NCBI GenBank assembly: GCA_963977135.1
Contig: CAXBNN010000001.1
Span: 62,001-126,000, forward strand
Direction of reading: 5' to 3'
Origin: UBA2040 sp963977135
GTDB lineage: Bacteria > Bacteroidota > Bacteroidia > Flavobacteriales_D > Crocinitomicaceae
DNA: 64,000 nucleotides
Shown: piece by piece, positions 46,116 through 54,223 of the stretch
How positions within the stretch are numbered: the stretch's first letter is position 1
Layout: every line of letters begins with the position of its first letter
Translations under genes and position numbers: made by a program
Notes under the pieces: model-generated
What the model was told of the DNA's origin: nothing
Databases searched by the model: none
What the model saw: the letters and a program-made list of their open reading frames with translations, nothing else

Positions 46116-46196
46116 TGAAATTGTTTCAGCGAAAATACAAAAAATGAAGGTTGTGTTGAATCTACTTTCGGTAAAAGGTAGAAAAATGCTGGTCGA

Positions 46197-46964
46197 TTAG
46201 CTAAATCTCTTTTCGTCGACCAATTCGATTTCATCATCATAATCTTCTCGAATGGTTCCCATCCATCTATCCCAGAATAGAAAGTAAAGACCGTAATTTC
46301 CTTTTACATGTTTGTGGTGTTGGTTGTGGTTGACAGAAGTGTTGATCCATTTTCCGAACCAGGTTTTCCCAAATCCTTTGGGGTAAACTTCATAGCCAAG
46401 ATGACCATAAACGTTGTAAATCATCATGAAGAACATAAATGCAATAATAGCCGTAATGTGATGTGGTATCAAGAGTATAATTGGGAAAATGACAGCGGAT
46501 TCAATAATTCCTTCGAGTGGATGGAAAGCATATGCTGCCCATGGTGAAGGATTTGTCGATTTGTGGTGAACCAAATGAACCAACTTGAACAACTTTTTGT
46601 GATGCATCAATCGGTGCGTCCAGTAAAAATAGGTATCGTGAAGGATGATCATTAAGAACAAACTAAACCACCAATATGCCGTGCTTCTGTCAGAAAATTC
46701 GAAATATCTAAGTGTATAATTGGAAACAGGTTCTGTCAACATGATATATGCGACAACCGAAAATAATACAACTGTGAAAAGCGAATAGCCAATTTCCCTT
46801 TTGTAATCAGAGTTCTTTGGAAAATCGTTTTGAATTTTCTTGAATGACCATTTTTTTCTAAAAACTACGTACCAAATGAAAAAGAAAATAGCAGCGATAA
46901 GAGCATACCGGAAGAAATTGAAAAACACAAGTCGCTCAAAAAGTTCTATCGGTTGAAGTTGCAT
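46197..46964 (-). CDS. Sterol desaturase / fatty acid hydroxylase-family di-iron membrane enzyme
   Basis: 255 residues with about four transmembrane helices and the eight-histidine di-iron motif set: HDTYFYWTHRLMHHKKL, HLVHHKST and HNQHHKHVKGNYG. The family hydroxylates or desaturates lipids (in Bacteroidota sometimes sphingolipid or carotenoid related); the substrate cannot be read from sequence. The small membrane ORF at 46970-47143 ends 5 nt before its start. Confidence 0.92.
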   Translation of the reverse strand: MQLQPIELFERLVFFNFFRYALIAAIFFFIWYVVFRKKWSFKKIQNDFPKNSDYKREIGYSLFTVVLFSVVAYIMLTEPVSNYTLRYFEFSDRSTAYWWFSLFLMIILHDTYFYWTHRLMHHKKLFKLVHLVHHKSTNPSPWAAYAFHPLEGIIESAVIFPIILLIPHHITAIIAFMFFMMIYNVYGHLGYEVYPKGFGKTWFGKWINTSVNHNQHHKHVKGNYGLYFLFWDRWMGTIREDYDDEIELVDEKRFS

Positions 46965-46969
46965 ATCTA

Positions 46970-47143
46970 TTAACTAAAAAACGCCTTTCCAAATTCATAT
47001 AGTAATCCATAAATACCTATGGTTCCTAAAACTAGAAATGACCAAGACTTATAGCCTTGTCTGCGCCAATACAAGTAATTCAATATTCCTAAGCCAAAGG
47101 CTGGGAAAATCATCGCTAATGGAAAAGCTATCCCAAAAATCAT
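46970..47143 (-). CDS. Small membrane protein of 57 residues
   Basis: Found by hand translation on the minus strand. It begins MIFGIAFPLAMIFPAFGLGI, continues with NYLYWRRQGYKSW, a second hydrophobic segment and ends YEFGKAFFS. Two transmembrane helices are separated by a positively charged loop. The stop is 5 nt before the desaturase start and the upstream AsmA-like gene is on the same strand, fitting an operon. It may be an accessory subunit of the desaturase; that is inference. Confidence 0.62.
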   Translation of the reverse strand: MIFGIAFPLAMIFPAFGLGILNYLYWRRQGYKSWSFLVLGTIGIYGLLYEFGKAFFS

Positions 47144-47157
47144 TCAATCATCTTTTT

Positions 47158-47197
47158 AATTATCAATTGTCCATTATCAATTGTCCATTATCAATTG
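47158..47197 (-). repeat. Family D tandem repeat after the AsmA-like gene stop
   Basis: Two full and one partial copy of the 14-nt unit TCCATTATCAATTG (minus strand CAATTGATAATGGA), at 47170-47183, 47184-47197 and partial 47158-47169. It starts 4 nt beyond the stop codon at 47202-47204. Confidence 0.75.
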
Positions 47198-47201
47198 CCA
47201 A

Positions 47202-50069
47202 TTACTTAATAGCATCCGCCTTAGCTTGCGCCGTCGACATAACTTGATCCGCTCTTTTGTTCGCTTCGGATTCAATTCTTCCCGCCTTTTCGTCAGCTTC
47301 TTTTTTGAGTTTGTTCCCAGCCAATTCAGCCGCTTTTTTCTTGAGAGGATTGGAGCCAGCCTCAGCCATTAGTTTGTCAATTTCTGAATTTGCAGAAGCT
47401 CGTGTAGCGTCAGCTTGTTTTTTACCTTCAGCTCTGATTTTATCAGCTTGAACTTTGGCATCGTCCATGATAGCTTGTTTCTTCGCATTCAAGTCTTCTC
47501 TAACTTCTTCAACTTTTTTGGTGACAACAGCTTTTGCTGAATCTTTAGCTTGGCCGACTATTTCTTTTCCTTTGCCAATTAAACTTTCTTTCACATTTCC
47601 AGAAGCTTTCATAATCGCTTCTTTAAAGTCGGTTGTAACTTTTGGGTCAGTCATCGTGCCAATTACTTTCAATTTGACAGGAATAAAATCCGGCAAACCA
47701 CCCAAACTTAATTTAGGTGCTAGTGAGTTTAATTTAGCAATTCCATCTTCAGCGACTTTCATCATGCTTCCAGGAATTTGATCTTTCGGAATGTTCATCA
47801 ACAAAGCGTAATCTATATCTTGTTCAAATGATGAATAACCAGAGATATTCGTCATTATTTTGCCCAACTTCACATCAAAAGGTTGTAAGTTCAACTTACC
47901 GTCTTTGAACGAGAAGAAAGTTTTTAAATCGCTAATCGTCTGTGTTGCTAGATTATTCATTTTTAAGGCATCGGCAATCTTTTCCAACGGTTTGAAACCT
48001 GAAACTGTAACTGAATTCGTGAATAAATCTCCAGCCCCAGTTAAAGAACTATAAACTGGCTCCAATGAAGGTTGCAACAAAGTTGTCATATCGAATTTGG
48101 AACTGAAACTTCCTTTCGCAAATTTCGCTATTGGCGCTAGTTTTTCTATTGAAATAAAGTTACTTGCCAATTGTTGTATGTCAATATTTTTCAAATCGTA
48201 GGCGAAATCCAATTTGGGTTGATTTGGATTGGTTGAATTGTAATTCCCTTTCAATCCGACTTGTCCACCCATTGTATTCATCGTCAAGTTATCCAAGTAG
48301 GCTACTTCTTCTTTCATGCGAACGGCTCCACTTACATTTTTAATGTCCATACCGTCATATTTCAGATTGGTGATATTCGTCATTAAGTCGAAATCGATGT
48401 TTCCTGGAATCAAAAGTGGCTCTGTAGATTCAGTGGTTGCAGCCATCGTTTCGGTCGCTGGAACTTCTGTCGTTGGTCCCATTAATTGGTCCATGTCTAG
48501 ATTATTAGAATTGAAAACGAATTTTCCTTTCAGCAATTCATCACGGAAAACGTATCCTAAATAATTGTCAATAGTTCCTTTCAACTGGAAATCAGAAGTT
48601 CCCATTTTAGCGTCCAATTCTTCAAGCGCTAAGTTTTGTGGGGAGAAACGAAGTAACATAGTTGAAATGTCAACTGGATCTGACAAATCTGCAGATTTGT
48701 ATATCATGTCTTTCAATCCAATCGTTCCGGCAGCATTAAATGCTTCGTAGTTCTCATTTTCTATAGCACTCATTCTACCATTAAGAGTTACGTCAGCATC
48801 CAATTTACCATTGTAGCTTTCACCTTCTGCCATTGGCATTACTTTTCCAAGTGTCGCTAAATCGACTTTCGCCAATATTTTAGAATCGATAAGCGGATCT
48901 GTCATTGGGTTGCGCATTTTCAAAGTAGCGTCAATTACGTTTCCGACAAAATCTGCGTGGAATTTAGGAACATCCAAAGTCATTAAATCCATATTTGTTC
49001 CTCCAGCAAATTTTGAACCTGCTTTCACTGCAATATTGTTTATGGAACCGGGCATGTCAGGATATTTGATCTGAGCATTGTCTACTGCTAAGTTGAAATC
49101 CCAACCAGGCATGTTATTATCGTCCATTTTCCCTTTCACGAATCCATTCAAAGCAAGGTTTCCTTTTGTTACCATACTTTCATAGCCTGATTGGTAGAAT
49201 GTTGGTATCAAGGAAAGAAAATCTTTGAATGTTGCTTTCGAAGCGTCTAAGGATAAATCCATATTGTCGTATCCTTCCAACATTTCATAGAATCCGTTGA
49301 TGGCAAACTTTAAACTGTTCAAATTGATCGTATTTTCCTTCATTGTGAATTTTGAAGTTTTCTCCGTGAATTCCATCATTAAATCAATCTTAGCATCCGT
49401 TTTCACTCGTGATAAATAAGGAATCCCACCCATTGTGTAGGTCAATTCGTCCATTGTTGTAATGGTTTCGAAATCAATAATGTCTGCGGTTAAATCACCT
49501 TTTCCTTCGTGATTCAAATTGATGATTTCAGCGAACATATCACCCGCTTTATCGTCATAACGAATTTGACCTCCAACTATAGAATATTTCTGAAGACTCA
49601 ATTTGAAGTTTGATGGTTCTTCAACTTCTTCAGGTGTTTTTAAAGAATCTGCCTTAACTATTTCGTAGTTAGCACGACCATCTTTCAAGATTCGGACATC
49701 AATTTTAGGTTCGACTAAAGAGATATTTTGAACAGCAACTTGGTCGCCAGAAATGACATCCCATAATTTAACTTGGGCTTTAATATTTTTCGCGTTTATT
49801 AATACAACACCTTCAAAATCATCTTTTCCAGTGATTTTCGTATCAATTAACTGTACCGTCAAATTTGGAAAAGTACTGAACCAAGTCAAATCGAAATCAC
49901 CCATTTCCAGAGTCGCTGTTAACGATTTGTTGGCTTCTTGAATTACTAAATTTTTGATTTTATCCTTAAAGAAAAAAGGAATAAGAATCATTGCTGCTAT
50001 CAAAAGCACAAAAGTTATCCCGGTGCCAATAAGTATTTTCTTCAACCAGCTTTTTTTCTTCTTTTCCAT
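47202..50069 (-). CDS. AsmA-family envelope protein with charged helical C-terminal tail
   Basis: ATG 50069 (MEKKKKSWLKKIL) is chosen over an upstream ORF start that would read through the promoter region; this gives 955 residues. One N-terminal transmembrane helix (about 14-32) is followed by an AsmA-like beta-rich periplasmic body (EANKSLTATLEMGDFDLTWFSTFPNLTVQL) of the kind implicated in lipid transport to the outer membrane. The AsmA C-terminal region covers about 600-830. The last ~110 residues are Ala/Lys/Glu-rich with recurrent EGKKQAD-type heptads, predicted to be one long helix, which is not usual for AsmA. Confidence 0.85.
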   Translation of the reverse strand: MEKKKKSWLKKILIGTGITFVLLIAAMILIPFFFKDKIKNLVIQEANKSLTATLEMGDFDLTWFSTFPNLTVQLIDTKITGKDDFEGVVLINAKNIKAQVKLWDVISGDQVAVQNISLVEPKIDVRILKDGRANYEIVKADSLKTPEEVEEPSNFKLSLQKYSIVGGQIRYDDKAGDMFAEIINLNHEGKGDLTADIIDFETITTMDELTYTMGGIPYLSRVKTDAKIDLMMEFTEKTSKFTMKENTINLNSLKFAINGFYEMLEGYDNMDLSLDASKATFKDFLSLIPTFYQSGYESMVTKGNLALNGFVKGKMDDNNMPGWDFNLAVDNAQIKYPDMPGSINNIAVKAGSKFAGGTNMDLMTLDVPKFHADFVGNVIDATLKMRNPMTDPLIDSKILAKVDLATLGKVMPMAEGESYNGKLDADVTLNGRMSAIENENYEAFNAAGTIGLKDMIYKSADLSDPVDISTMLLRFSPQNLALEELDAKMGTSDFQLKGTIDNYLGYVFRDELLKGKFVFNSNNLDMDQLMGPTTEVPATETMAATTESTEPLLIPGNIDFDLMTNITNLKYDGMDIKNVSGAVRMKEEVAYLDNLTMNTMGGQVGLKGNYNSTNPNQPKLDFAYDLKNIDIQQLASNFISIEKLAPIAKFAKGSFSSKFDMTTLLQPSLEPVYSSLTGAGDLFTNSVTVSGFKPLEKIADALKMNNLATQTISDLKTFFSFKDGKLNLQPFDVKLGKIMTNISGYSSFEQDIDYALLMNIPKDQIPGSMMKVAEDGIAKLNSLAPKLSLGGLPDFIPVKLKVIGTMTDPKVTTDFKEAIMKASGNVKESLIGKGKEIVGQAKDSAKAVVTKKVEEVREDLNAKKQAIMDDAKVQADKIRAEGKKQADATRASANSEIDKLMAEAGSNPLKKKAAELAGNKLKKEADEKAGRIESEANKRADQVMSTAQAKADAIK

Positions 50070-50090
50070 AATTTTCGTTTCAGTTGTCCT

Positions 50091-50130
50091 GCAAATTTGC
50101 GATATTTGTTTTAGAATCAACACAAATATC
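50091..50130. promoter_or_regulatory. Symmetric divergent promoter region
   Basis: In the 73-nt gap between divergent genes sit the perfect palindrome GCAAATTTGC (50091-50100) and the inverted pair GATATTTGT (50101-50109) / ACAAATATC (50122-50130). Each presents TTTG-type -7-like sequence to both strands, so it may drive both genes. Confidence 0.45.
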
Positions 50131-50142
50131 AAGCCTAAATTA

Positions 50143-50916
50143 ATGGAAAATCGAAAATATATCACTGTCGTTTTTGCTTTATTAACAAGTACCACCTTAT
50201 TATCTCAAATAGTTACCAAAGAAGAACCAGAAAAGAAGGAGGAAAAGAAAAAAGAAGTAGTTGAAAAAGCAGGGGTACAATCTAATCGTGAATTGGATAA
50301 TCAAACTTCTGTATATTTCAATACTAACTGGTCAAATACATCACGTAATTTATCGGTAAATGAAGGTTTATTTGCAGAAGAAATAGGTGAAAGAGCTAAT
50401 GAAGTAAATTCAAATTTTTGGTCATTTGGTATAGGGATAAGAGCCGATTTAAAAAAGAACTTTCGATTTTCAACTGGTTTGGGCTTAGTGAGAAATGGAG
50501 AAAAATATTCTTTCATTGGTGAAGATTCCACCTTTAGTTACACAACACGGTACAACTACGTTTCCATGCCATTGATACTTGATTATGTCCGGGGAAATGA
50601 CTTGAAATTTAGTATAGGCGTTGGTCTAATGCCGCAAATGTTGTTGAATTATAGGCAAGAACAAGAATGGGAAAATTCTGTCAACACGAAAAGCACGAAT
50701 ACTATCAAACTTAAAGGAACAGATCAAAATTTCAATCCATTTATCATAAGCGCTGTTGTAAATGCCGGGATTCAATATAAATATGGAAACTTTTGGTCGA
50801 TATATTTCACTCCAGAAGCAAGATTTCAGATACCAAGTACTTACGTTAAAAACTATCCTTACGTTCAAAAAGCTGTGGCAATTGGATTTAACCTAGGCTT
50901 ATCTTATCAATTATAA
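50143..50916 (+). CDS. Outer-membrane beta-barrel protein (PorT-like fold)
   Basis: ATG 50143 is chosen because the ORF upstream of it reads across the divergent promoter; this gives 257 residues with a signal peptide ending LLSQ. After a Glu/Lys-rich linker (EEPEKKEEKKKEVVEK) come amphipathic strands (FWSFGIGIRADLKKNFRFSTGLGLV, VAIGFNLGLSYQL) typical of Bacteroidota outer-membrane beta-barrels. Specific function unknown. nif3-like follows 3 nt after its stop. Confidence 0.82.
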   Translation: MENRKYITVVFALLTSTTLLSQIVTKEEPEKKEEKKKEVVEKAGVQSNRELDNQTSVYFNTNWSNTSRNLSVNEGLFAEEIGERANEVNSNFWSFGIGIRADLKKNFRFSTGLGLVRNGEKYSFIGEDSTFSYTTRYNYVSMPLILDYVRGNDLKFSIGVGLMPQMLLNYRQEQEWENSVNTKSTNTIKLKGTDQNFNPFIISAVVNAGIQYKYGNFWSIYFTPEARFQIPSTYVKNYPYVQKAVAIGFNLGLSYQL

Positions 50917-50919
50917 AAG

Positions 50920-52014
50920 ATGAAAATTAAAGAAGTTACGGACTACCTAGAAAGTGTCGCACCGCTTTCTAGTCAAGAAAGTTATGACAATGCTGGACTA
51001 ATCGTTGGTTCGCCAAATGATGAAGTTTCGGGTATACTAATTTCTTTGGATTGCATTGAAGAAACTGTTCAAGAAGCGATAGACAAAAAATGTAATTTGA
51101 TTATATCACACCATCCTATCGTTTTTGGTGGATTGAAAAAATTGAACGGAAAAAACTATGTTGAACGAACAGTGATTAAAGCTATTCAAAACAACATTGC
51201 ACTATACGCTATTCATACTAATCTCGATAATTACAAGTTGGGAGTAAATCACAAAATGGCGAGCTTATTGAATCTTAAAAATTCAAGAATATTATCTCCT
51301 GTTAGCAATAAGTTGATGAAATTGAGCACCTATGTTCCGGAAGGAAGCAAAGAAGCAGTTTTGAAAGCTATGCATGACGCTGGAGCCGGTTATATTGGTA
51401 ATTATTCTGAATGTAGTTTTAGTTTCGATGGTGAAGGAACTTTTCTTCCCAATGAAGATGCGAATCCAACGTCAGGCGTTCACCATATTTTAAGTCGTGA
51501 AAAAGAGTGGAAGGTAGAAGTGATTTTGCCCGTTCATTGCCAACATAAGGTTGTTTCCGCTATGAAGAAAGCTCATCCTTACGAAGAAGTAGCTTACGAA
51601 ATATTTTCGATTGCCAATGAAAATCAAGACGAGGGTGCTGGAAGAATAGGTGAACTAGAAAATGAAGTTTCAGAGGAAGAATTTTTGACAATTTTGAAAA
51701 AGACATTCAAATGCGAAATTATTCGTCATACTAAATTGAGAAATAAGTCAATTAAAAAAGTTGCGCTCTGCGGCGGTTCAGGATCTTTTTTATTGAAAGA
51801 AGCAAAACGACAAAACGCAGATATATTCATCACTGGAGACTTTAAATACCACGAATTTTTCGATGCTGAAGGCGAAATAATTATAGCCGATATTGGTCAT
51901 TTTGAGAGCGAACAATTCACAACAAATTTATTAGGTGAAATATTGACGAAAAAAATGCCTAAATTTGCGGTTCATTTAACAGGAATAAATACGAATCCGA
52001 TCAAATACTTTTGA
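50920..52014 (+). CDS. Nif3-like dinuclear metal-centre protein
   Basis: A 364-residue protein of the Nif3/YqfO type. Metal-binding motifs: ISHHPIVFGGLKKL (His pair), AIHTNLDN, and DIGHFESEQF near the C-terminus. A middle PII-like insert (LMKLSTYVPEGSKEAVLKAMHDAGAG to EVAYEIF) marks the YqfO-type long form. Molecular role is still unclear (candidate GTP cyclohydrolase-like or metal chaperone). It is packed between the beta-barrel gene and a zinc-ribbon gene with 3-nt gaps; that Nif3/zinc-ribbon pairing is common. Confidence 0.93.
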   Translation: MKIKEVTDYLESVAPLSSQESYDNAGLIVGSPNDEVSGILISLDCIEETVQEAIDKKCNLIISHHPIVFGGLKKLNGKNYVERTVIKAIQNNIALYAIHTNLDNYKLGVNHKMASLLNLKNSRILSPVSNKLMKLSTYVPEGSKEAVLKAMHDAGAGYIGNYSECSFSFDGEGTFLPNEDANPTSGVHHILSREKEWKVEVILPVHCQHKVVSAMKKAHPYEEVAYEIFSIANENQDEGAGRIGELENEVSEEEFLTILKKTFKCEIIRHTKLRNKSIKKVALCGGSGSFLLKEAKRQNADIFITGDFKYHEFFDAEGEIIIADIGHFESEQFTTNLLGEILTKKMPKFAVHLTGINTNPIKYF

Positions 52015-52017
52015 CAA

Positions 52018-52773
52018 ATGGCTGCAACAGCGACGAAAAAAGAAATGACAATAGAGAGCAAAATGGACGCTCTTCTTCAATTACAATTAATTGATTCTGA
52101 GATTGATAGAATTAGAACTATCCGAGGTGAATTGCCTTTGGAAGTTCAAGATTTAGAAGATGAATTAGAAGGATTGGGTACACGTATCTCTAACATGCAA
52201 GAGGAGATCAAAACAATCGAAACTGAAGTTTCTGATCGTAAAAATGCAGTTAAAGACGCAGAATTTGCTATTTCAAAATACAAAGAACAACAAGATAAGG
52301 TTAGAAATAACCGTGAATTTGAGTCTTTAGCAAAAGAAATTGAGTTCCAAGAATTGGAAATCAAATTGCACGACAAAAAATCCAAAGAAGCTAAAATTCG
52401 CATTTCTTCGAAGAAAGAAGTTTTGGACGAAGCTTTGGAGAGAATGGAATTCCGTAAAGTGGATTTGAAAACGAAAAAAGCAGAATTGGACGAAATCGTT
52501 GCTGAAACGCAAAAAGATGAAGACAAATTGCAAAAGCAATCGGATGCTGCTAAAGAGAAAATTGACGCAAGATTGATTACTGCATACAACCGTTTGAGAG
52601 AAAACTCTAAAAATGGTTTGGCAGTTGTTAGTGTAGAGCGTGATGCTTGTGGAGGATGTTTCAATAAAATTCCACCTCAACGTCAATTGGATATCGCTAC
52701 AAAACGTAAAGTTATCGTTTGTGAGCATTGTGGACGTATTTTGGTTCCAGCTCCAGAAGAAGCAGAGAAATAA
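52018..52773 (+). CDS. C4-type zinc-ribbon coiled-coil protein (DUF164 family)
   Basis: 251 residues: a long helical coiled coil (about 20-190) followed by a zinc ribbon with CGGCFNKIPPQ and CEHCGRILV supplying four Cys. The family is widespread and often sits next to nif3-like genes, as here (3-nt gap). Proposed roles involve nucleic acid or ribosome binding but are not settled. A perfect hairpin terminator follows. Confidence 0.92.
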   Translation: MAATATKKEMTIESKMDALLQLQLIDSEIDRIRTIRGELPLEVQDLEDELEGLGTRISNMQEEIKTIETEVSDRKNAVKDAEFAISKYKEQQDKVRNNREFESLAKEIEFQELEIKLHDKKSKEAKIRISSKKEVLDEALERMEFRKVDLKTKKAELDEIVAETQKDEDKLQKQSDAAKEKIDARLITAYNRLRENSKNGLAVVSVERDACGGCFNKIPPQRQLDIATKRKVIVCEHCGRILVPAPEEAEK

Positions 52774-52791
52774 ATAAAAGAATTAATATTT

Positions 52792-52832
52792 AAAAGTCGA
52801 GAAGAAAAATTTTTCTTCTCGACTTTTTTTTT
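52792..52832 (+). terminator. Hairpin terminator after the nif3/zinc-ribbon operon
   Basis: A 36-nt perfect palindrome (52792-52827, core GTCGAGAAG/CTTCTCGAC) running into a T-tract ending at 52832. Confidence 0.9.
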
Positions 52833-52835
52833 GAG

Positions 52836-52843
52836 TAAATTTC
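52836..52843 (+). promoter_or_regulatory. Candidate DEAD-box helicase -7 element, nearly leaderless
   Basis: TAAATTTC (7 of 8 to the consensus form TAnnTTTG, last base differs) then CGTC and ATG 52848. It sits directly behind the preceding terminator, where a promoter must lie. Confidence 0.42.
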
Positions 52844-52847
52844 CGTC

Positions 52848-54074
52848 ATGAAATTCAAAGATTACAACATCGCGAGTTCAATTAAGTCACAATTGGAGAG
52901 AATGAACTTCAATAAACCGACCGATATTCAATTCAAAACTATTCCACATGTTTTGGAAGGTGAAGATGTTATGGCAATTGCTCAAACTGGAACAGGTAAA
53001 ACGGCAGCTTTTGTTATTCCAATTTTGGATAAACTGGAACGCAAAAGACGTAAAAGTTACAATGGAATTCGTTGTTTGGTAATGGTTCCAACTCGTGAAC
53101 TAGCTCAGCAAATCAATACTGTTTTTCAAGAAATGGGAAAAGACACTACTGTGAAATCATTCGGATTGTACGGTGGAGTAGAGCAAGAACAACAAATTCA
53201 ACGATTGTCAAAAAAAGTTGATGTTTTGGTGGCGACACCAGGTCGAATGTTCGATTTGATTTCCCAAGGACACATAGACGTTACAGGAGTTGAGCATTTG
53301 GTTCTCGATGAGGCAGATTTAATGCTCGACATGGGTTTCTTGAAAGATATTCAAGACATCGTCCTTAAAATTCCAAAGAAACGTCAGACCTTGTTCTTTA
53401 CAGCAACGATTGATAAAAAGATTAAATCTTTGGCCTATTCCGTTGTTCGTGATGCGATTCGTATTCAGATTTCGCCTAAAAATCCTGTTGCCAAGAATGT
53501 AGATCACGCAGTTGCATTCGTAAATATGGACGACAAGCGTTTCTTTTTAGAAAACGTATTGCGTGAATATGAAGAAGATAAGTTCATCGTTTTTGTTCGT
53601 ACGAAAGTTAGAGCAGAGCGAGTTGTTGCCGCTTTGGCAAGAGCTGGAATGGAATCGCATTTCTTTCATGGAGGAATGGAACAAAAAGACCGTTTTCAAA
53701 CATTGGACAGTTTCCGAAAAGGTGAATTTCGTGTTTTAGTAACAACAGATGTGGCTGCCCGAGGAATTGATATTCCTTCAGTAAAATATGTCATCAACTA
53801 CGATTTACCTGAAGAACCAGAAAATTATGTTCACCGTTGTGGACGTTGTGGACGTGGAACAAATCGTGGACAAGCACTTTCATTTTGTGATGTAAAAATT
53901 GAAACGGAATTCTTAGAATTAATAGAAGAATACACTGGAGAAACGATTACACGACACGAAATAGATCCAAAGGAATACAAAGCCATTATTTTCGACGCTG
54001 AAGACCCAACTTACGATTGGAAAAAGCTAATCGACGAGGATAATAAGTTTTCTGGGACTGAGGAAGAATGGTGA
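52848..54074 (+). CDS. DEAD-box ATP-dependent RNA helicase
   Basis: A 408-residue two-RecA-domain RNA helicase. Motifs in order: Q motif (FNKPTDIQFKTIP), Walker A AQTGTGKTAAF, PTRELAQQ, VATPGRM, DEAD in LVLDEADLMLDMGF, motif III as TAT (FFTATI) in place of the common SAT, ARGIDIPSVKYVINYDLP, and motif VI HRCGRCGRGTNRG with two extra Cys relative to the usual HRxGRxxR. The C-terminal tail is short and acidic. Probably ribosome assembly or cold adaptation, by family. Confidence 0.95.
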   Translation: MKFKDYNIASSIKSQLERMNFNKPTDIQFKTIPHVLEGEDVMAIAQTGTGKTAAFVIPILDKLERKRRKSYNGIRCLVMVPTRELAQQINTVFQEMGKDTTVKSFGLYGGVEQEQQIQRLSKKVDVLVATPGRMFDLISQGHIDVTGVEHLVLDEADLMLDMGFLKDIQDIVLKIPKKRQTLFFTATIDKKIKSLAYSVVRDAIRIQISPKNPVAKNVDHAVAFVNMDDKRFFLENVLREYEEDKFIVFVRTKVRAERVVAALARAGMESHFFHGGMEQKDRFQTLDSFRKGEFRVLVTTDVAARGIDIPSVKYVINYDLPEEPENYVHRCGRCGRGTNRGQALSFCDVKIETEFLELIEEYTGETITRHEIDPKEYKAIIFDAEDPTYDWKKLIDEDNKFSGTEEEW

Positions 54075-54081
54075 TTGGATC

Positions 54082-54097
54082 GTCCGCCGCGGCGGAC
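54082..54097. repeat. GC-rich perfect 16-bp palindrome
   Basis: GTCCGCCGCGGCGGAC, 7 nt after the helicase stop. All-GC core in otherwise AT-rich DNA. It has no U-run, so it is not a standard terminator. Confidence 0.7.
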
Positions 54098-54223
54098 TGC
54101 TAGAACCTGGACCACTTCGTTGATGGAGTATGGACTAAATTTTATTCAACGAATTTATTGGAGTCATTTATTAAAATCCAGCAAGCAACTTCAGTTGCTG
54201 TTCTATGTTCCAGACTCCATGTT
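54098..54223 (-). repeat. Family E word-like sequence after the murB stop
   Basis: On the minus strand murB's TAG stop runs straight into TAGAACATGGAGTCTGGAAC and ATAGAACAGCAACT. The same style of words (TAGAACCTGGA, TGGAGTATGGA) recurs on the plus strand just after the GC palindrome. A small perfect hairpin AGCAACT-TC-AGTTGCT lies at 54184-54199. Confidence 0.45.

Noticed and set aside
41839..46196. Cobalamin riboswitch for the methylmalonyl-CoA mutase operon
   Set aside because: No leader exists: mutA starts inside the upstream gene's stop and mutB 3 nt after mutA, so there is no space for one.
47158..47197. Tandem 14-mer as a plasmid-type iteron origin
   Set aside because: Only two and a half copies, located right after a stop codon, and no replication gene nearby.
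47257..48750. Plus-strand ORFs antisense to the AsmA-like gene
   Set aside because: They are reading-frame shadows of a long gene with biased composition; none shows a domain or a start context.
49954..50142. N-terminal extension of the beta-barrel protein
   Set aside because: The extension reads through the divergent promoter region and the opposite gene's start; ATG 50143 begins a proper signal peptide.
52146..52728. Long antisense ORFs opposite the zinc-ribbon gene
   Set aside because: Shadow frames of a Lys/Glu-rich coiled coil (giving Ser/Phe-rich antisense translation).
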